Assembly: GCF_002891535.1 (NCBI RefSeq)
Contig: NZ_PDZR01000005.1
Span: 62,001 to 126,000 of the forward strand
DNA length: 64,000 nucleotides
Direction: 5' to 3'
Origin: Methylocella silvestris
GTDB lineage: Bacteria; Pseudomonadota; Alphaproteobacteria; Rhizobiales; Beijerinckiaceae
Part shown: piece after piece, positions 1-9,006 of the stretch
Layout of the letters: every line of letters begins with the position of its first letter
How positions within the stretch are numbered: position 1 is the stretch's first letter
The notes under the pieces: model-generated
Told to the model about the DNA's origin: nothing
What the model saw: the letters and a program-made list of their open reading frames with translations, nothing else
Databases searched by the model: none
Program-made: the position numbers and the translations under genes

Positions 1-61
1 ATGGGCTCGTTTCCCCGCTGCAGGCGCACCGCCTGCTTGCAACTTTGTGCGCAGCTTTGAA

Positions 62-83
62 CTGGCGCCCGATTCAGCGCCAG
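62..83. other. Inverted repeat upstream of the CoA-transferase genes
   Basis: A 7-bp perfect inverted repeat (CTGGCGC and GCGCCAG, 8-base loop) lies about 155 bases before atoD. It has no T tract on either side, so it may be a terminator remnant of a gene left of the window or an operator. The rest of 1-239 shows no credible gene. Confidence 0.3.
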
Positions 84-222
84 CCCGGGCCAAACCGCGT
101 TTTTCAAGCCTAGCTTCGGCAAGTCTGTTGTCAAACATGCGACGGCGTCATAACAACTTTGCGGCGCACTCCTTGCAGGACAACTGCTCGGCTTGGCAAA
201 AAACGATCGGAAGGGGCGAGAC

Positions 223-243
223 ATGAACGCCGCAGCCGCATGA
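223..243 (+). other. Possible six-codon leader ORF coupled to atoD
   Basis: An ATG at 223 sits 2 bases after a purine-rich AAGGGGCGAG (211-220), reads Met-Asn-Ala-Ala-Ala-Ala and stops at TGA 241-243. That stop overlaps the proposed atoD start (ATGA at 240-243). The atoD start itself has no nearby Shine-Dalgarno sequence, so translation could be handed over from the leader. This is inference; the atoD start could also be misplaced. Confidence 0.25.
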
Positions 244-893
244 AACGCGCCATTTCGCCGTCCGCCGCCGCCGCCCTCATCCCGGACGGCGCGACGATCA
301 TGATCGGCGGCTTCATGGCGGTCGGCTCGCCGCATCGCCTGATCGACGCGCTCGTCGCGGCCGACAAGCGCGATCTGACGATCATCGCCAATGACACCGG
401 TCTGCCCGGCATCGGCATCGGCAAGCTCATCGCCGCCGGCTGCGTCTCCAGGGTGATCGCCTCGCATATCGGGCTGAACCCGCAAACCCAGAAGGCGATG
501 ATCGCCGGCGAGATCGCGGTGGAGCTGGTTCCGCAGGGGACCCTTGCCGAGCGCATCCGCGCCGCCGGCTACGGCCTCGGCGGCGTGCTCACCAAGACGG
601 GGCTTGGAACCCTTGCGGCCGAGGGCCAAAAGATCATCGAGATCGACGGCGAGCCCTGGCTCTACGCGCCGCCGCTGTTCGCCGATTTCGCCCTCGTCGC
701 GGCCGAGCGCGCGGACTACAACGGCAATCTGTCCTATCAGCTGACGGCGACGAACTTCAATCCGGTGATGGCCATGGCCGGCCGCATCGTCATCTGCGAG
801 CCGCGCGAAATTCTTCCCATCGGCGCTGTCCCGCCCGACAGCGTCAACACGCCGGGCGTGCTGGTCGATCATCTCATCGAGAGGGCGGTCTGA
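240..893 (+). CDS. atoD: 3-oxoacid CoA-transferase subunit A (AtoD-like)
   Basis: Alpha subunit of a heteromeric family I CoA-transferase, which moves CoA between acyl-CoA and an acetoacetate-type acid in short-chain fatty acid or ketone-body use in the cytosol. The glycine-rich motif GGFMAVG near residues 23-29, the IANDT segment followed by GIG, the ASHIG segment and the PQGTLAE segment are characteristic of the AtoD/ScoA subunit. The 217-residue length fits the family. The ATG at 240 gives the usual N-terminus; an upstream in-frame extension looks non-coding. The stop overlaps the atoA start by one base (TGATG at 891-895), so the subunits are translationally coupled. Acetoacetate is the likely acid, but a 3-oxoadipate (PcaI-type) role cannot be excluded. 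Confidence 0.88.
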   Translation: MKRAISPSAAAALIPDGATIMIGGFMAVGSPHRLIDALVAADKRDLTIIANDTGLPGIGIGKLIAAGCVSRVIASHIGLNPQTQKAMIAGEIAVELVPQGTLAERIRAAGYGLGGVLTKTGLGTLAAEGQKIIEIDGEPWLYAPPLFADFALVAAERADYNGNLSYQLTATNFNPVMAMAGRIVICEPREILPIGAVPPDSVNTPGVLVDHLIERAV

Positions 894-1558
894 TGAAGCC
901 GGACGAAATCATCCAGCGCCGCGTCGCGCGCGAATTGCACCCCGGCACGCTCGTCAATCTCGGCATCGGCCTGCCGACCGGCGTGTCCCAATTCATCTCG
1001 CCGCATGACGGGATTTTATTCCAGTCGGAGAACGGCATCGTCGGAATGGGCGCGCGCCCGCCCGAAGGCATGGAATATGCCCAGTTGACTGACGCCGGCG
1101 GCAGCTTCGTCACCGCCGTGCCGGGCGCCGCGACCGTGGACAGCGCGACGTCTTTCGGCCTCATCCGCGGCGGCCATCTCGACGCGACCGTGCTCGGCGG
1201 CCTTGAGGTCGATGAGCAGGGACGGCTCGCCAACTGGATGGTGCCAGGCAAGATGGTGCCGGGCATGGGCGGGGCGATGGATCTTGTGACGGGCGCAAGG
1301 CGCGTGATCGTCGCCATGCAGCACACGGCGCGCGGGCGCCCCAAGATCGTGCCGCATTGTACGCTGCCGCTGACCTCGACGCGCCGCGTCACGCTGATCG
1401 TCACCGATATGGCCGTGATCGAGCCGACGCTGGACGGCCTTGTCTTGCGCGAGCGCGCGCCGGGCGTCACGGTCGCGGAGATTCTTGAGGCGACGACGGC
1501 GCGCATGACCGTGCCGGAGGATGTTCCGGAAATGGATATTCGCGCGGCGGCCGGCTGA
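893..1558 (+). CDS. atoA: 3-oxoacid CoA-transferase subunit B (AtoA-like)
   Basis: Beta, catalytic subunit of the CoA-transferase encoded with the preceding gene. The S-E-N-G motif (Glu at about residue 46) supplies the glutamate that forms the covalent CoA thioester, followed by the GIVGMG turn; the N-terminal GIGLPTG segment is also typical. At 221 residues it is full length. The one-base overlap with atoD supports equimolar production of the two subunits. It ends 11 bases before the stop of the convergent DUF3108 gene, with no obvious terminator between them. Confidence 0.9.
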   Translation: MKPDEIIQRRVARELHPGTLVNLGIGLPTGVSQFISPHDGILFQSENGIVGMGARPPEGMEYAQLTDAGGSFVTAVPGAATVDSATSFGLIRGGHLDATVLGGLEVDEQGRLANWMVPGKMVPGMGGAMDLVTGARRVIVAMQHTARGRPKIVPHCTLPLTSTRRVTLIVTDMAVIEPTLDGLVLRERAPGVTVAEILEATTARMTVPEDVPEMDIRAAAG

Positions 1559-1569
1559 CGACGATCAGG

Positions 1570-2388
1570 TTAGTGCGTCGTGGCGGTGACGTCGCTTGCG
1601 TCGACCGAAAATTCCACGGCTTCGATGACAGCGTTGCCGGCCAGCGTCATCAGCGCGACGCGGAGCGGCGCGACGACGTGAGCATGCTCGATCGGCGCAA
1701 GCCAAACCTCGATCTGGCGGTTGTCCGCCATGAAGCGCGTCGAGCGCGAATCGCGCTTGTGGCCAGCGATGGGCGTATAGCGCGCCGCACAGACGGAGAC
1801 GGGCCCGGAATAGCCCGCCATGTCGACATTGCGCGAGCCGACATAGAACAGCGTGACGTCGAACCGCAAATAGCCGTCGAAAACAGGAATTTTACGGTTG
1901 CAGGCGGCGGGGCCGACCAGCGGCTGCCCCGGCGGCACACTCATGATGAAGGCGCTGGTCGGATCGAGAACATTGCGTCTATTGGCGTCAGTAACGGGGA
2001 CGCGGCCCTCTTTGTCGTCCCAGGGCGGGGTGATGTTGAGCGATTTGACCGAGCCGCCGCTGAGCGCCATGCGCACCGTCCGCGTCTCGCGCGAATTGGC
2101 CGCGGTCGTTACATAGGTCGCGGGCGAGATCACGCCGCCCTGCACCGAGCCCGTCGAACTCAGGGCCATTTTGACATCCGCCACCATCGCCGCGACGCCG
2201 GTCAGCCGCGCGTTGAAATCGATCCGGTACTTGCTGGAGTCGAACGAACTGACGGCCGCGACCTCGCCGATATGCAGGCCGACGAGGCTTACCGCATAGC
2301 GCGCGCGCACCGTCTCGGCCCGCGGCGACGTCAGGCCGGAGGCAATTAATGCGAGCGTCGCGAAGGCGAGGCCGGATTGGCGAATCAA
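1570..2388 (-). CDS. DUF3108 family exported protein
   Basis: A 272-residue protein with an N-terminal signal peptide (hydrophobic stretch residues 6-20, Ala-rich cleavage region near residue 24), predicted to be periplasmic. The body matches the pattern of DUF3108 proteins common in alphaproteobacteria: the early Y-x-V-S-L-x-G-L-x-I-G-E beta segment, a central DPTSAF motif, and a C-terminal LRVALMT segment. The function of the family is unknown; an envelope role is only inferred. The start is a TTG at 2388 with GGGAG about 7 bases upstream, which supports it over internal codons. The gene is monocistronic and convergent with atoA. Confidence 0.75.
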   Translation of the reverse strand: MIRQSGLAFATLALIASGLTSPRAETVRARYAVSLVGLHIGEVAAVSSFDSSKYRIDFNARLTGVAAMVADVKMALSSTGSVQGGVISPATYVTTAANSRETRTVRMALSGGSVKSLNITPPWDDKEGRVPVTDANRRNVLDPTSAFIMSVPPGQPLVGPAACNRKIPVFDGYLRFDVTLFYVGSRNVDMAGYSGPVSVCAARYTPIAGHKRDSRSTRFMADNRQIEVWLAPIEHAHVVAPLRVALMTLAGNAVIEAVEFSVDASDVTATTH

Positions 2389-2445
2389 AAGTGGTCTCCC
2401 GGCCTCCGCAGGCGATCCAGTCCGAATCGGCGGCGCAAGCCCAAA

Positions 2446-2490
2446 ATCTCTAGCGCGCTTTCCGGCCGGATGGAATCAGCAAGCGATCAC
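2446..2490. repeat. Possible decayed intergenic palindrome (TCTAGCGCG type)
   Basis: The stretch starting TCTAGCGCGCTTTCCGG resembles the TAGAGC-GTTTTCC style of short intergenic repeats found across Rhizobiales and also in this window at 12586 and 48838. No intact second arm is visible, so this is a weak, similarity-from-memory call. The remainder of 2389-2685 holds no evident gene. Confidence 0.25.
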
Positions 2491-2685
2491 GAAATCGCGC
2501 CCATCCTGCGGTCCGGCGCATGTTCGGCGCGAATATCGGCAATTTTTAGCAGCCGGATAATCTCTCACCGGATTTCGCTGGCAAGATTGGCGCAGCGCCG
2601 ATTTTCCTTATAAGGTTTGCTCCTTGACCTTCGCCGCTTTGAGTCGCCCGCCACCACGTCAAACCCTAAAACCCCCGAGCGATCC

Positions 2686-3456
2686 ATGCGACTGCACCTC
2701 GCGCCTCCTGCGACCGCCCGGTTGACGGCGGCGAAAATCCTCCTGGCGATTGCCCTCTGCGTCGCCTCGGGCGCGCGGCTCGCCGCCGCGACGCTCGACA
2801 ATCCCGACGCCCTGCTCGGACAGTGGGATCTCACGCTTGAGGGCAGCAACAAGGCCTGTCGGCTGACGTTCCGCGCCGAGCGCGTGCGCGGCGGCTATTA
2901 TCTCGGCCTGCCGGCGGGCTGCCGGCGCGCTGTCGCGCCTCTCGCCAACGCCGCCGCCTGGAGCCTGCCGGGGGGAGAGCATCTCATCATCGGCGACGTC
3001 GTCGGCGCCCCCCTTCTCGATTTCGCCTTGCAGCCGGATGGCGCTCTTGCCGCGATTTCTCCGGCCGGCGAAAACTATAAGCTCACCTTCGCCGCTGCCG
3101 CGCCCGCGGCGACGCCCGCGCCCGCTTCCGCCGCAAACCCGGCCGCGACGCGCCCGGGCGCCGCCAAGACGGCGCCGCGCCTGGGGGAAATCCCCGGCCG
3201 CTACGCCGTGCTGCGCGACGGCGGCCGCGACACCGGCTGCATGGTGACGCTGGATGCTTCGACAAAAGCGTTTTTGGCGCCGGCCTGCCGCGATCAGGGC
3301 ATCGTTACCTTCGATCCCGTCGGCTGGCGCCTCGCCGGCTCGCGCCTTGTGCTCGTCGCACGCAAGGGCCACACGACGCAGCTCGATCTGCAACCGGACG
3401 GAACCTTCGTGAAGGATGCGGCGCTTGGCAAGAATCTGGGCCTGAAAAAGCTTTAA
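2686..3456 (+). CDS. Secreted protein with two AprI/Inh-like domains
   Basis: A 256-residue exported protein. A signal peptide occupies about residues 1-28 (basic start, hydrophobic LLAIALCVASGARLAAA). Two similar beta-barrel units follow, about residues 33-130 and 160-250, separated by an Ala/Pro linker. Each has the lipocalin-like plan of the AprI/Inh metalloprotease-inhibitor family: a G-x-W or G-x-Y start, a Cys pair, a W or GW segment and a D-F/L-x-L-Q-P-D-G motif near the end (LQPDG appears in both). In pathogens the single-domain inhibitor protects the periplasm from serralysin-type proteases; no such protease gene is visible here, so this role is unproven. ATG 2686 was preferred over TTG 2617 because it starts directly at the signal peptide. 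Confidence 0.7.
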   Translation: MRLHLAPPATARLTAAKILLAIALCVASGARLAAATLDNPDALLGQWDLTLEGSNKACRLTFRAERVRGGYYLGLPAGCRRAVAPLANAAAWSLPGGEHLIIGDVVGAPLLDFALQPDGALAAISPAGENYKLTFAAAAPAATPAPASAANPAATRPGAAKTAPRLGEIPGRYAVLRDGGRDTGCMVTLDASTKAFLAPACRDQGIVTFDPVGWRLAGSRLVLVARKGHTTQLDLQPDGTFVKDAALGKNLGLKKL

Positions 3457-3473
3457 GCCCGCGCCGACGCCGC

Positions 3474-5123
3474 CTAGGCCCCTGCGCGGCGCGCCCGCGC
3501 CGCCTTCACCAGCCCGGCTGTCGAAGCGTCGAGCGCTTCCGTTGACGCCGAATCATCTCCAACGATCGGCGCTAGCTTTTGCGCGAGCTCCTTGCCGAGT
3601 TCGACGCCCCATTGGTCGAAGGAGTTGATGTCCCAGATCACGCCCTGAACAAAGATCTTGTGCTCATAGAGCGCGATCAGCCGCCCGAGCGTGCGCGGCG
3701 TCAGCGCCGTGTAAAGCAAGGTGCTCGACGGCCGGTCGCCGTCAAAAACCTTATGCGGCGCAAGCGCCGCAATCGCCTCGGGCCCGAGCCCCTGCGCCGC
3801 AAGCTGCGCCGAAACTGCTTCCAGCGGGCGGCCCTGCATCAGCGCCTGGCTTTGGGCGAGGCAATTGGCGAACAAGATCCGGTGATGCGTTTCGTCGGCG
3901 GCGGTCGGCTTTGCCGCGACGAGAAAATCGACCGGAACAATCTGCGTGCCCTGGTGCAGCAGCTGAAAAAAGGCGTGCTGGCCATTTGTGCCGGGTTCGC
4001 CCCAGACCACCGGCGCGGTCTCATAGGCGACGCGGGCGCCAGACAAATCGACCGATTTGCCGTTCGATTCCATATCGAGCTGCTGCAAATAGGCCGGAAA
4101 GCGCGCTAGACGCTGATCGTAGGGAATCACCGCCTGCGTCGCATAGCCGAAGACATTGCGATAGAGCACGCCGATCAGCGCCATCAGCACCGGGATGTTG
4201 CGGTCGAGGGGCGCCTCACGAAAATGGCGGTCGATGTCCTCGCCGCCGCGCAAAAACGCCTCAAAATTGTCGCGGCCAATGCCGATCGCCAGCGAAAGCC
4301 CGATCGACGACCAGATGGAATAGCGCCCGCCGACCCAGTCCCAGAAGCCGAACACGCGATCGCTTTGGACGCCAAAGGCGGCGACCCTGTCGAGCTGCGT
4401 CGACACGGCGCAGAAATGGCTGGCGATCGCCTCCGGCCCGAGTCTTTCCGCCACATAGGCGCGCGCGCTCGCGGCGTTGGTCATCGTCTCGAGCGTCGTG
4501 AAGGTTTTGGAACAGACGATAAAGAGCGTGGTCTCGACCGGCGTATCCCGCATCGTGTCGGCGAAATCGGCGCCGTCGACATTGGCGACGAAATGCAGCC
4601 TCAGATGATCGGCGATAAAAGGCGAGAGCGCGCGAGCGGCCATGGCCGGCCCGAGATCGGAGCCGCCGATGCCGAAATTGACGATGTCGGTAAAGCGGGC
4701 GCCATTGGCCGCTCTGATCTTCCCGCTCCTTACGGCTTCGGCGAAGCCAAGGAGCTTTTCCCGCTCCGTCGCGACCATCGCCGCCACATCCTCGCCCGCC
4801 GCGCGCATTGGCGCGCCGGACAGATTGCGCAGGGCCATGTGCAAGGCCGCGCGCCGCTCGGTGCTGTTGACGAGATCGCCGTTGAGCAGAGCCGCTCGGC
4901 GCGGCTCGATTTCCGCCGCGCGGGTGAGATCGAGCAGCAGCCGCAGCGTCTCGGCGTCGAGCCGATTCTTCGAGAAATCATACAGAAGATCGTCAAAACA
5001 CGCGTGGAAGCGATCGAACCGCCGCGGATCGGCGGCAAAGAGATCGGCAATTTTCGGGGCGCCGCTCCGACGCGCGTAAGCGTCCAGCGCGGCGAAAGCG
5101 TTTGCGACCTTGCTGCGGTCCAT
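3474..5123 (-). CDS. pgi: Glucose-6-phosphate isomerase
   Basis: Interconverts glucose 6-phosphate and fructose 6-phosphate in glycolysis/gluconeogenesis. At 549 residues it equals the classical bacterial PGI length. It shows the first family signature (VGGRYSIWSSIGLS), the SKTFTTLET phosphate-binding stretch, the GGSDLGPAM segment, and the C-terminal signature SFDQWGVELGK with the conserved catalytic lysine region. The ATG at 5123 gives the normal N-terminus and has an AAGG about 10 bases upstream; a longer reading to 5180 adds residues not seen in the family. The gene stands alone, convergent with the AprI/Inh-like gene and downstream of the amtB terminator. Confidence 0.96.
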   Translation of the reverse strand: MDRSKVANAFAALDAYARRSGAPKIADLFAADPRRFDRFHACFDDLLYDFSKNRLDAETLRLLLDLTRAAEIEPRRAALLNGDLVNSTERRAALHMALRNLSGAPMRAAGEDVAAMVATEREKLLGFAEAVRSGKIRAANGARFTDIVNFGIGGSDLGPAMAARALSPFIADHLRLHFVANVDGADFADTMRDTPVETTLFIVCSKTFTTLETMTNAASARAYVAERLGPEAIASHFCAVSTQLDRVAAFGVQSDRVFGFWDWVGGRYSIWSSIGLSLAIGIGRDNFEAFLRGGEDIDRHFREAPLDRNIPVLMALIGVLYRNVFGYATQAVIPYDQRLARFPAYLQQLDMESNGKSVDLSGARVAYETAPVVWGEPGTNGQHAFFQLLHQGTQIVPVDFLVAAKPTAADETHHRILFANCLAQSQALMQGRPLEAVSAQLAAQGLGPEAIAALAPHKVFDGDRPSSTLLYTALTPRTLGRLIALYEHKIFVQGVIWDINSFDQWGVELGKELAQKLAPIVGDDSASTEALDASTAGLVKAARARRAGA

Positions 5124-5223
5124 GGGCTGGCCTTGGGAAAGCGACGGCCGATCATCTAGCGTAAAGCGGCTGCGAAGCAAAGTTGGCTGCGCGCCGGCTT
5201 TTACGATGCTCCGGAGGGCGGCG

Positions 5224-5255
5224 GAAAAAAACCGCCGGACCTTTCGATCCGGCGG
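5224..5255 (-). terminator. Intrinsic terminator of glnK-amtB
   Basis: Read leftward: an 8-bp perfect stem (CCGCCGGA / TCCGGCGG, arms 5248-5255 and 5232-5239) with an 8-base loop, directly followed by seven T residues (5225-5231). It lies 35 bases after the amtB stop and before pgi, so it separates the two units. Confidence 0.88.
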
Positions 5256-5289
5256 CCGATATTTGCGCAGTTTGCGGCGGCGCGTCGGC

Positions 5290-6810
5290 TTATGGGTTGT
5301 AAGCGCGCTCGCCGTGCGAGGTGATGTCGAGGCCCTCGAGCTCGGCGTCCTTCTTCACCCGCAGTCCCATCACAAGATCGACGAGCTTGTAGAGAATGAA
5401 GGATCCGATGCCCGAGTAGAGCAGCGTGAAGCTGACGGCCTTCAGCTGGGTCATGACCTGAGTGGCCATGTCATAGGCGCCCGCCGAGGCTTCGCCCGGC
5501 TTGATCGTGTAGTCGGTGAGGCCGACGCCGCCGAGCGCCGGGGCGACGAGAAAGCCCGTGGCGATGGCGCCGACGATGCCGCCGACGCAATGCACGCCGA
5601 AGACGTCGAGGGAGTCGTCATAGCCGCCCCATTTCTTCACATAGTCGACGAAGAAGAAGCAGATCGCTCCAACGGCGAGGCCAAGCACCACCGAACCCAT
5701 CGGTCCCGCAAAGCCCGACGCGGGCGTTACGGCGACAAGACCCGCGACGGCGCCGGAAATAATGCCCAGCAGCGACGGCTTGCCCTTCAACGCCCATTCC
5801 ACGAGCATCCATGACAGCGTCGCGGCCGACGTCGCGACGAAGGTGTTGACGAAGGCAAGAGCCGTCGTGCCGTTCGATTCGAGATTGGAGCCGGCGTTGA
5901 AGCCGAACCAGCCGACCCACAGAAGGGAGGCGCCGATCATCGACATGGTCACCGAATGGGGCGGCCCAACTTCGCGCGGGAAGCCGATCCGCTTGCCCAT
6001 GACAAGGCAGCCGACAAAGCCGGCGATGCCCGCGTTGATGTGCACGACCGTGCCGCCCGCGAAATCGAGAGCGCCAAGCTGGAAGAGGAAGCCGGCGTTG
6101 GCGTTCACCGCGTCAAGATTTGCCTGCGCGGTCGCCTTGGCGGCGTCGTCAGTAGCGGCGGCGAGAGCCTTGGCGGCTTCGGCGACGACATCCGGGCCGG
6201 CCCAATACCAGACCGCATGCGCGATCGGGAAATAAATGAAGGTCACCCACAGCGTGATGAACACGAGCAGCGAGGAGAATTTGATGCGTTCGGCGAAGGA
6301 GCCGATGATCAGCGCTGGCGTGATGCAGGCGAAGGTCATCTGGAACGCCATATAGACGAATTCAGGAATGACGACGCCGTTGGAGAATGTTGCGGCGTTT
6401 GACGACGCATCCATGCCCTTCAGGAAGGCGCGGCTGAAACCGCCGAAGAAAGCGTTCCAGTTCACGCCGAACAGCGGGAACGGCGTGCTCGACCCTTCGG
6501 TAAAGGCGAGCGAATAGCCGTAGACAACCCAGATGATCGACACGAGCGCAACGATCGCGAAGACTTGCGAGAGCACCGACGCCATGTTCTTGGTGCGCAC
6601 CAAGCCGCCGTAGAAAAGCGCGAGGCCTGGCACCGACATCATCAGCACGAGGGCGGTCGAGACCAACATCCAGGCGGTGTCGCCCTTGTTCGGCACGGGC
6701 GCAGGGGCGGCGGCGGCGGTCTGCGCAAAGGCAAGGCCCGCGGCGGCGCCTGCTAGCAGCAGCCCTAGCCCTACCGAGCGGGCTCGGATCGGTGGAAACG
6801 CAAATCTCAT
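5290..6810 (-). CDS. amtB: Ammonium transporter AmtB
   Basis: Inner-membrane ammonium channel (about 506 residues) with a cleavable signal sequence (first ~30 residues ending in an Ala-rich stretch), as for E. coli AmtB, and about 11 membrane segments. Visible hallmarks are the PGLALFYGGLVR segment of TM1, the IAHAVWYW segment and the DVFGVHCVGG segment carrying the twin pore histidines, and the DDSLD motif. A 50-residue insertion rich in Ala/Lys/Asp follows the WYWAGPDV region and is longer than in E. coli. Two adjacent ATGs exist; the one at 6810 lies 6 bases after AGGAG. It is 35 bases downstream of glnK, the classical pairing in which GlnK blocks the channel under nitrogen sufficiency. 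Confidence 0.96.
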   Translation of the reverse strand: MRFAFPPIRARSVGLGLLLAGAAAGLAFAQTAAAAPAPVPNKGDTAWMLVSTALVLMMSVPGLALFYGGLVRTKNMASVLSQVFAIVALVSIIWVVYGYSLAFTEGSSTPFPLFGVNWNAFFGGFSRAFLKGMDASSNAATFSNGVVIPEFVYMAFQMTFACITPALIIGSFAERIKFSSLLVFITLWVTFIYFPIAHAVWYWAGPDVVAEAAKALAAATDDAAKATAQANLDAVNANAGFLFQLGALDFAGGTVVHINAGIAGFVGCLVMGKRIGFPREVGPPHSVTMSMIGASLLWVGWFGFNAGSNLESNGTTALAFVNTFVATSAATLSWMLVEWALKGKPSLLGIISGAVAGLVAVTPASGFAGPMGSVVLGLAVGAICFFFVDYVKKWGGYDDSLDVFGVHCVGGIVGAIATGFLVAPALGGVGLTDYTIKPGEASAGAYDMATQVMTQLKAVSFTLLYSGIGSFILYKLVDLVMGLRVKKDAELEGLDITSHGERAYNP

Positions 6811-6845
6811 CATATACTCCTGAGAAGCTGGGAATTTTTCAAGGA

Positions 6846-7600
<755 letters not shown>

Positions 7601-8515
7601 TCATGGTCTTGGCCGCATAAGGCCTTCCTGCATGGTCGAGGCCACGAGGCGCCCGTCCCTCGAATAGATCAGCCCCCGAGTCAGCCCCCGCGCTCCGCTG
7701 GAATTCGGGCTGTCCTGCACGTAGAGCAGCCACTCATCGGCGCGAAAAGGTCTGTGAAACCAGAGAGCGTGGTCGATGCTGGCCACCTGCAGGGTCGGCT
7801 CGAAGACGAAATGGCCGTGAGCGATCAGCGCGGTGTCGAGCAGGGTCATATCGGAGAGATAGGCGAGGACGGCGCGATGGATCGCCGGATCATCCGGCAG
7901 GGGCGCGGCGGCGCGCAGCCAGATGTTCTGCGTCGGCGCGCCGGGCTCGCGGCGCATATAGCGAGAGGGATCGACGGGACGCGTCTCGATCGGACGCGAG
8001 CTGGCGAACCAGCGCCGGATCGCGTCCGGCAGCTGCGCGCCAAAGGTCTCGAGCATCTCGGCTTCGCTCGGCAGCGATTCCGGCGCAGGCGCGTCGGGCA
8101 TGGCGAAGGCATGCTCCAGCCCGTCCTCCTCGATCTGGAAAGACGCAGAGAGCGAAAAGATGGGCCGGCCGTGCTGGATCGCAACGCATCGGCGCGTCGC
8201 AAAGCTGGAGCCGTCGCGCAGCCGCTCGACTTCATAAACGATCCGCGCCTGCGGATCTCCCGGCAACAAAAAATAGCAATGGAGAGAGTGCGGCGCGCGG
8301 CCCCGCACAGTGCGGGAAGCGGCGACGAGGGCCTGCGCGACGACGAGACCGCCGAAGACGCGCTGCCAGCCGACCTGCGGGCTGCGGCCGCGGAAAATAT
8401 TCTGCTCGATCGTCTCGAGGTCGAGGATCGTCAAAAGTTCGTCAACCGCCTCCGCGGGCGAAGAGGCTCGTTCGGCCTCTTTTGCCGCCGACGGGGTCTT
8501 GCGCGCATCGGTCAT
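7601..8515 (-). CDS. tesB: Acyl-CoA thioesterase II
   Basis: Hydrolyses medium- and long-chain acyl-CoA to free acid and CoA. The 304-residue protein has the double hot-dog plan of TesB: an N-terminal half beginning LLTILDLETIEQNIFRG with the VFGGLVVAQAL helix, and a C-terminal half with SIDHALWFHRPFRADEW and GLIYSRDGRLVASTMQEG. The Asp, Thr and Gln of the catalytic network fall in DHALWFH, the GLTRG region and MQEG. The start ATG at 8515 gives the normal family length; a reading to 8713 adds an unlikely Arg-rich leader. It is the last gene of the leftward cnoX-LON-Trm112-tesB cluster. Confidence 0.92.
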   Translation of the reverse strand: MTDARKTPSAAKEAERASSPAEAVDELLTILDLETIEQNIFRGRSPQVGWQRVFGGLVVAQALVAASRTVRGRAPHSLHCYFLLPGDPQARIVYEVERLRDGSSFATRRCVAIQHGRPIFSLSASFQIEEDGLEHAFAMPDAPAPESLPSEAEMLETFGAQLPDAIRRWFASSRPIETRPVDPSRYMRREPGAPTQNIWLRAAAPLPDDPAIHRAVLAYLSDMTLLDTALIAHGHFVFEPTLQVASIDHALWFHRPFRADEWLLYVQDSPNSSGARGLTRGLIYSRDGRLVASTMQEGLMRPRP

Positions 8516-8722
8516 GTCGCGTGGCGATCCTCTTGCGTGATCTCGAAGAAGGCGGCCTGGAGGGCGCCCCGCATCGCCGGGGCAACGGATAAGCAATGCG
8601 CGCCTTGACCGACGCCAACGCGCTTCTTCAGTCCAGCCGGAGCCGACCGACGCGCGCCGGGGCCGACGGAAGATCGCGGCGTTGGCGCAGGCCGGCGGAG
8701 GCCGGTTCGCCAATCCGGCGCC

Positions 8723-8932
8723 TCAATCCTGCAGCGGCCGCGCCTCTTCGGGCAGCATGATCGGGATGCCGTCGCGGATCGGATAGGCGAGCTTGGCGGC
8801 GCGGGAAATCAGCTCCTGATTTTCGGCGTCATATTCGAGCGTCGTCTTGGTGCGCGGACAGACCAGGATCTCGAGCAGGCGCGGATCGACCCGCGGGGCG
8901 TCGGCGGCGGGTTTTGCGGGCGTATCGGTCAT
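8723..8932 (-). CDS. Trm112 family protein lacking zinc cysteines
   Basis: A 69-residue protein with the Trm112/UPF0434 core ([11 protein letters not shown], then [19 protein letters not shown]). Eukaryotic Trm112 activates methyltransferases through a zinc knuckle; here only one Cys remains (CPRTK instead of CPxCK, and SRAAK in place of the second Cys pair), a pattern I recall as common in alphaproteobacteria. It may act as a small scaffold or methyltransferase partner, but this is inference. It lies between the LON-domain gene and tesB on the same strand. Confidence 0.85.
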   Translation of the reverse strand: MTDTPAKPAADAPRVDPRLLEILVCPRTKTTLEYDAENQELISRAAKLAYPIRDGIPIMLPEEARPLQD

Positions 8933-9006
8933 CGGGCGTCAATCCTTTGCAAACTTCGGCGCGCAGCCGGCCGGAAAAGTCCTCGCTCCGGCGTCGCGCT
9001 CCAGGC

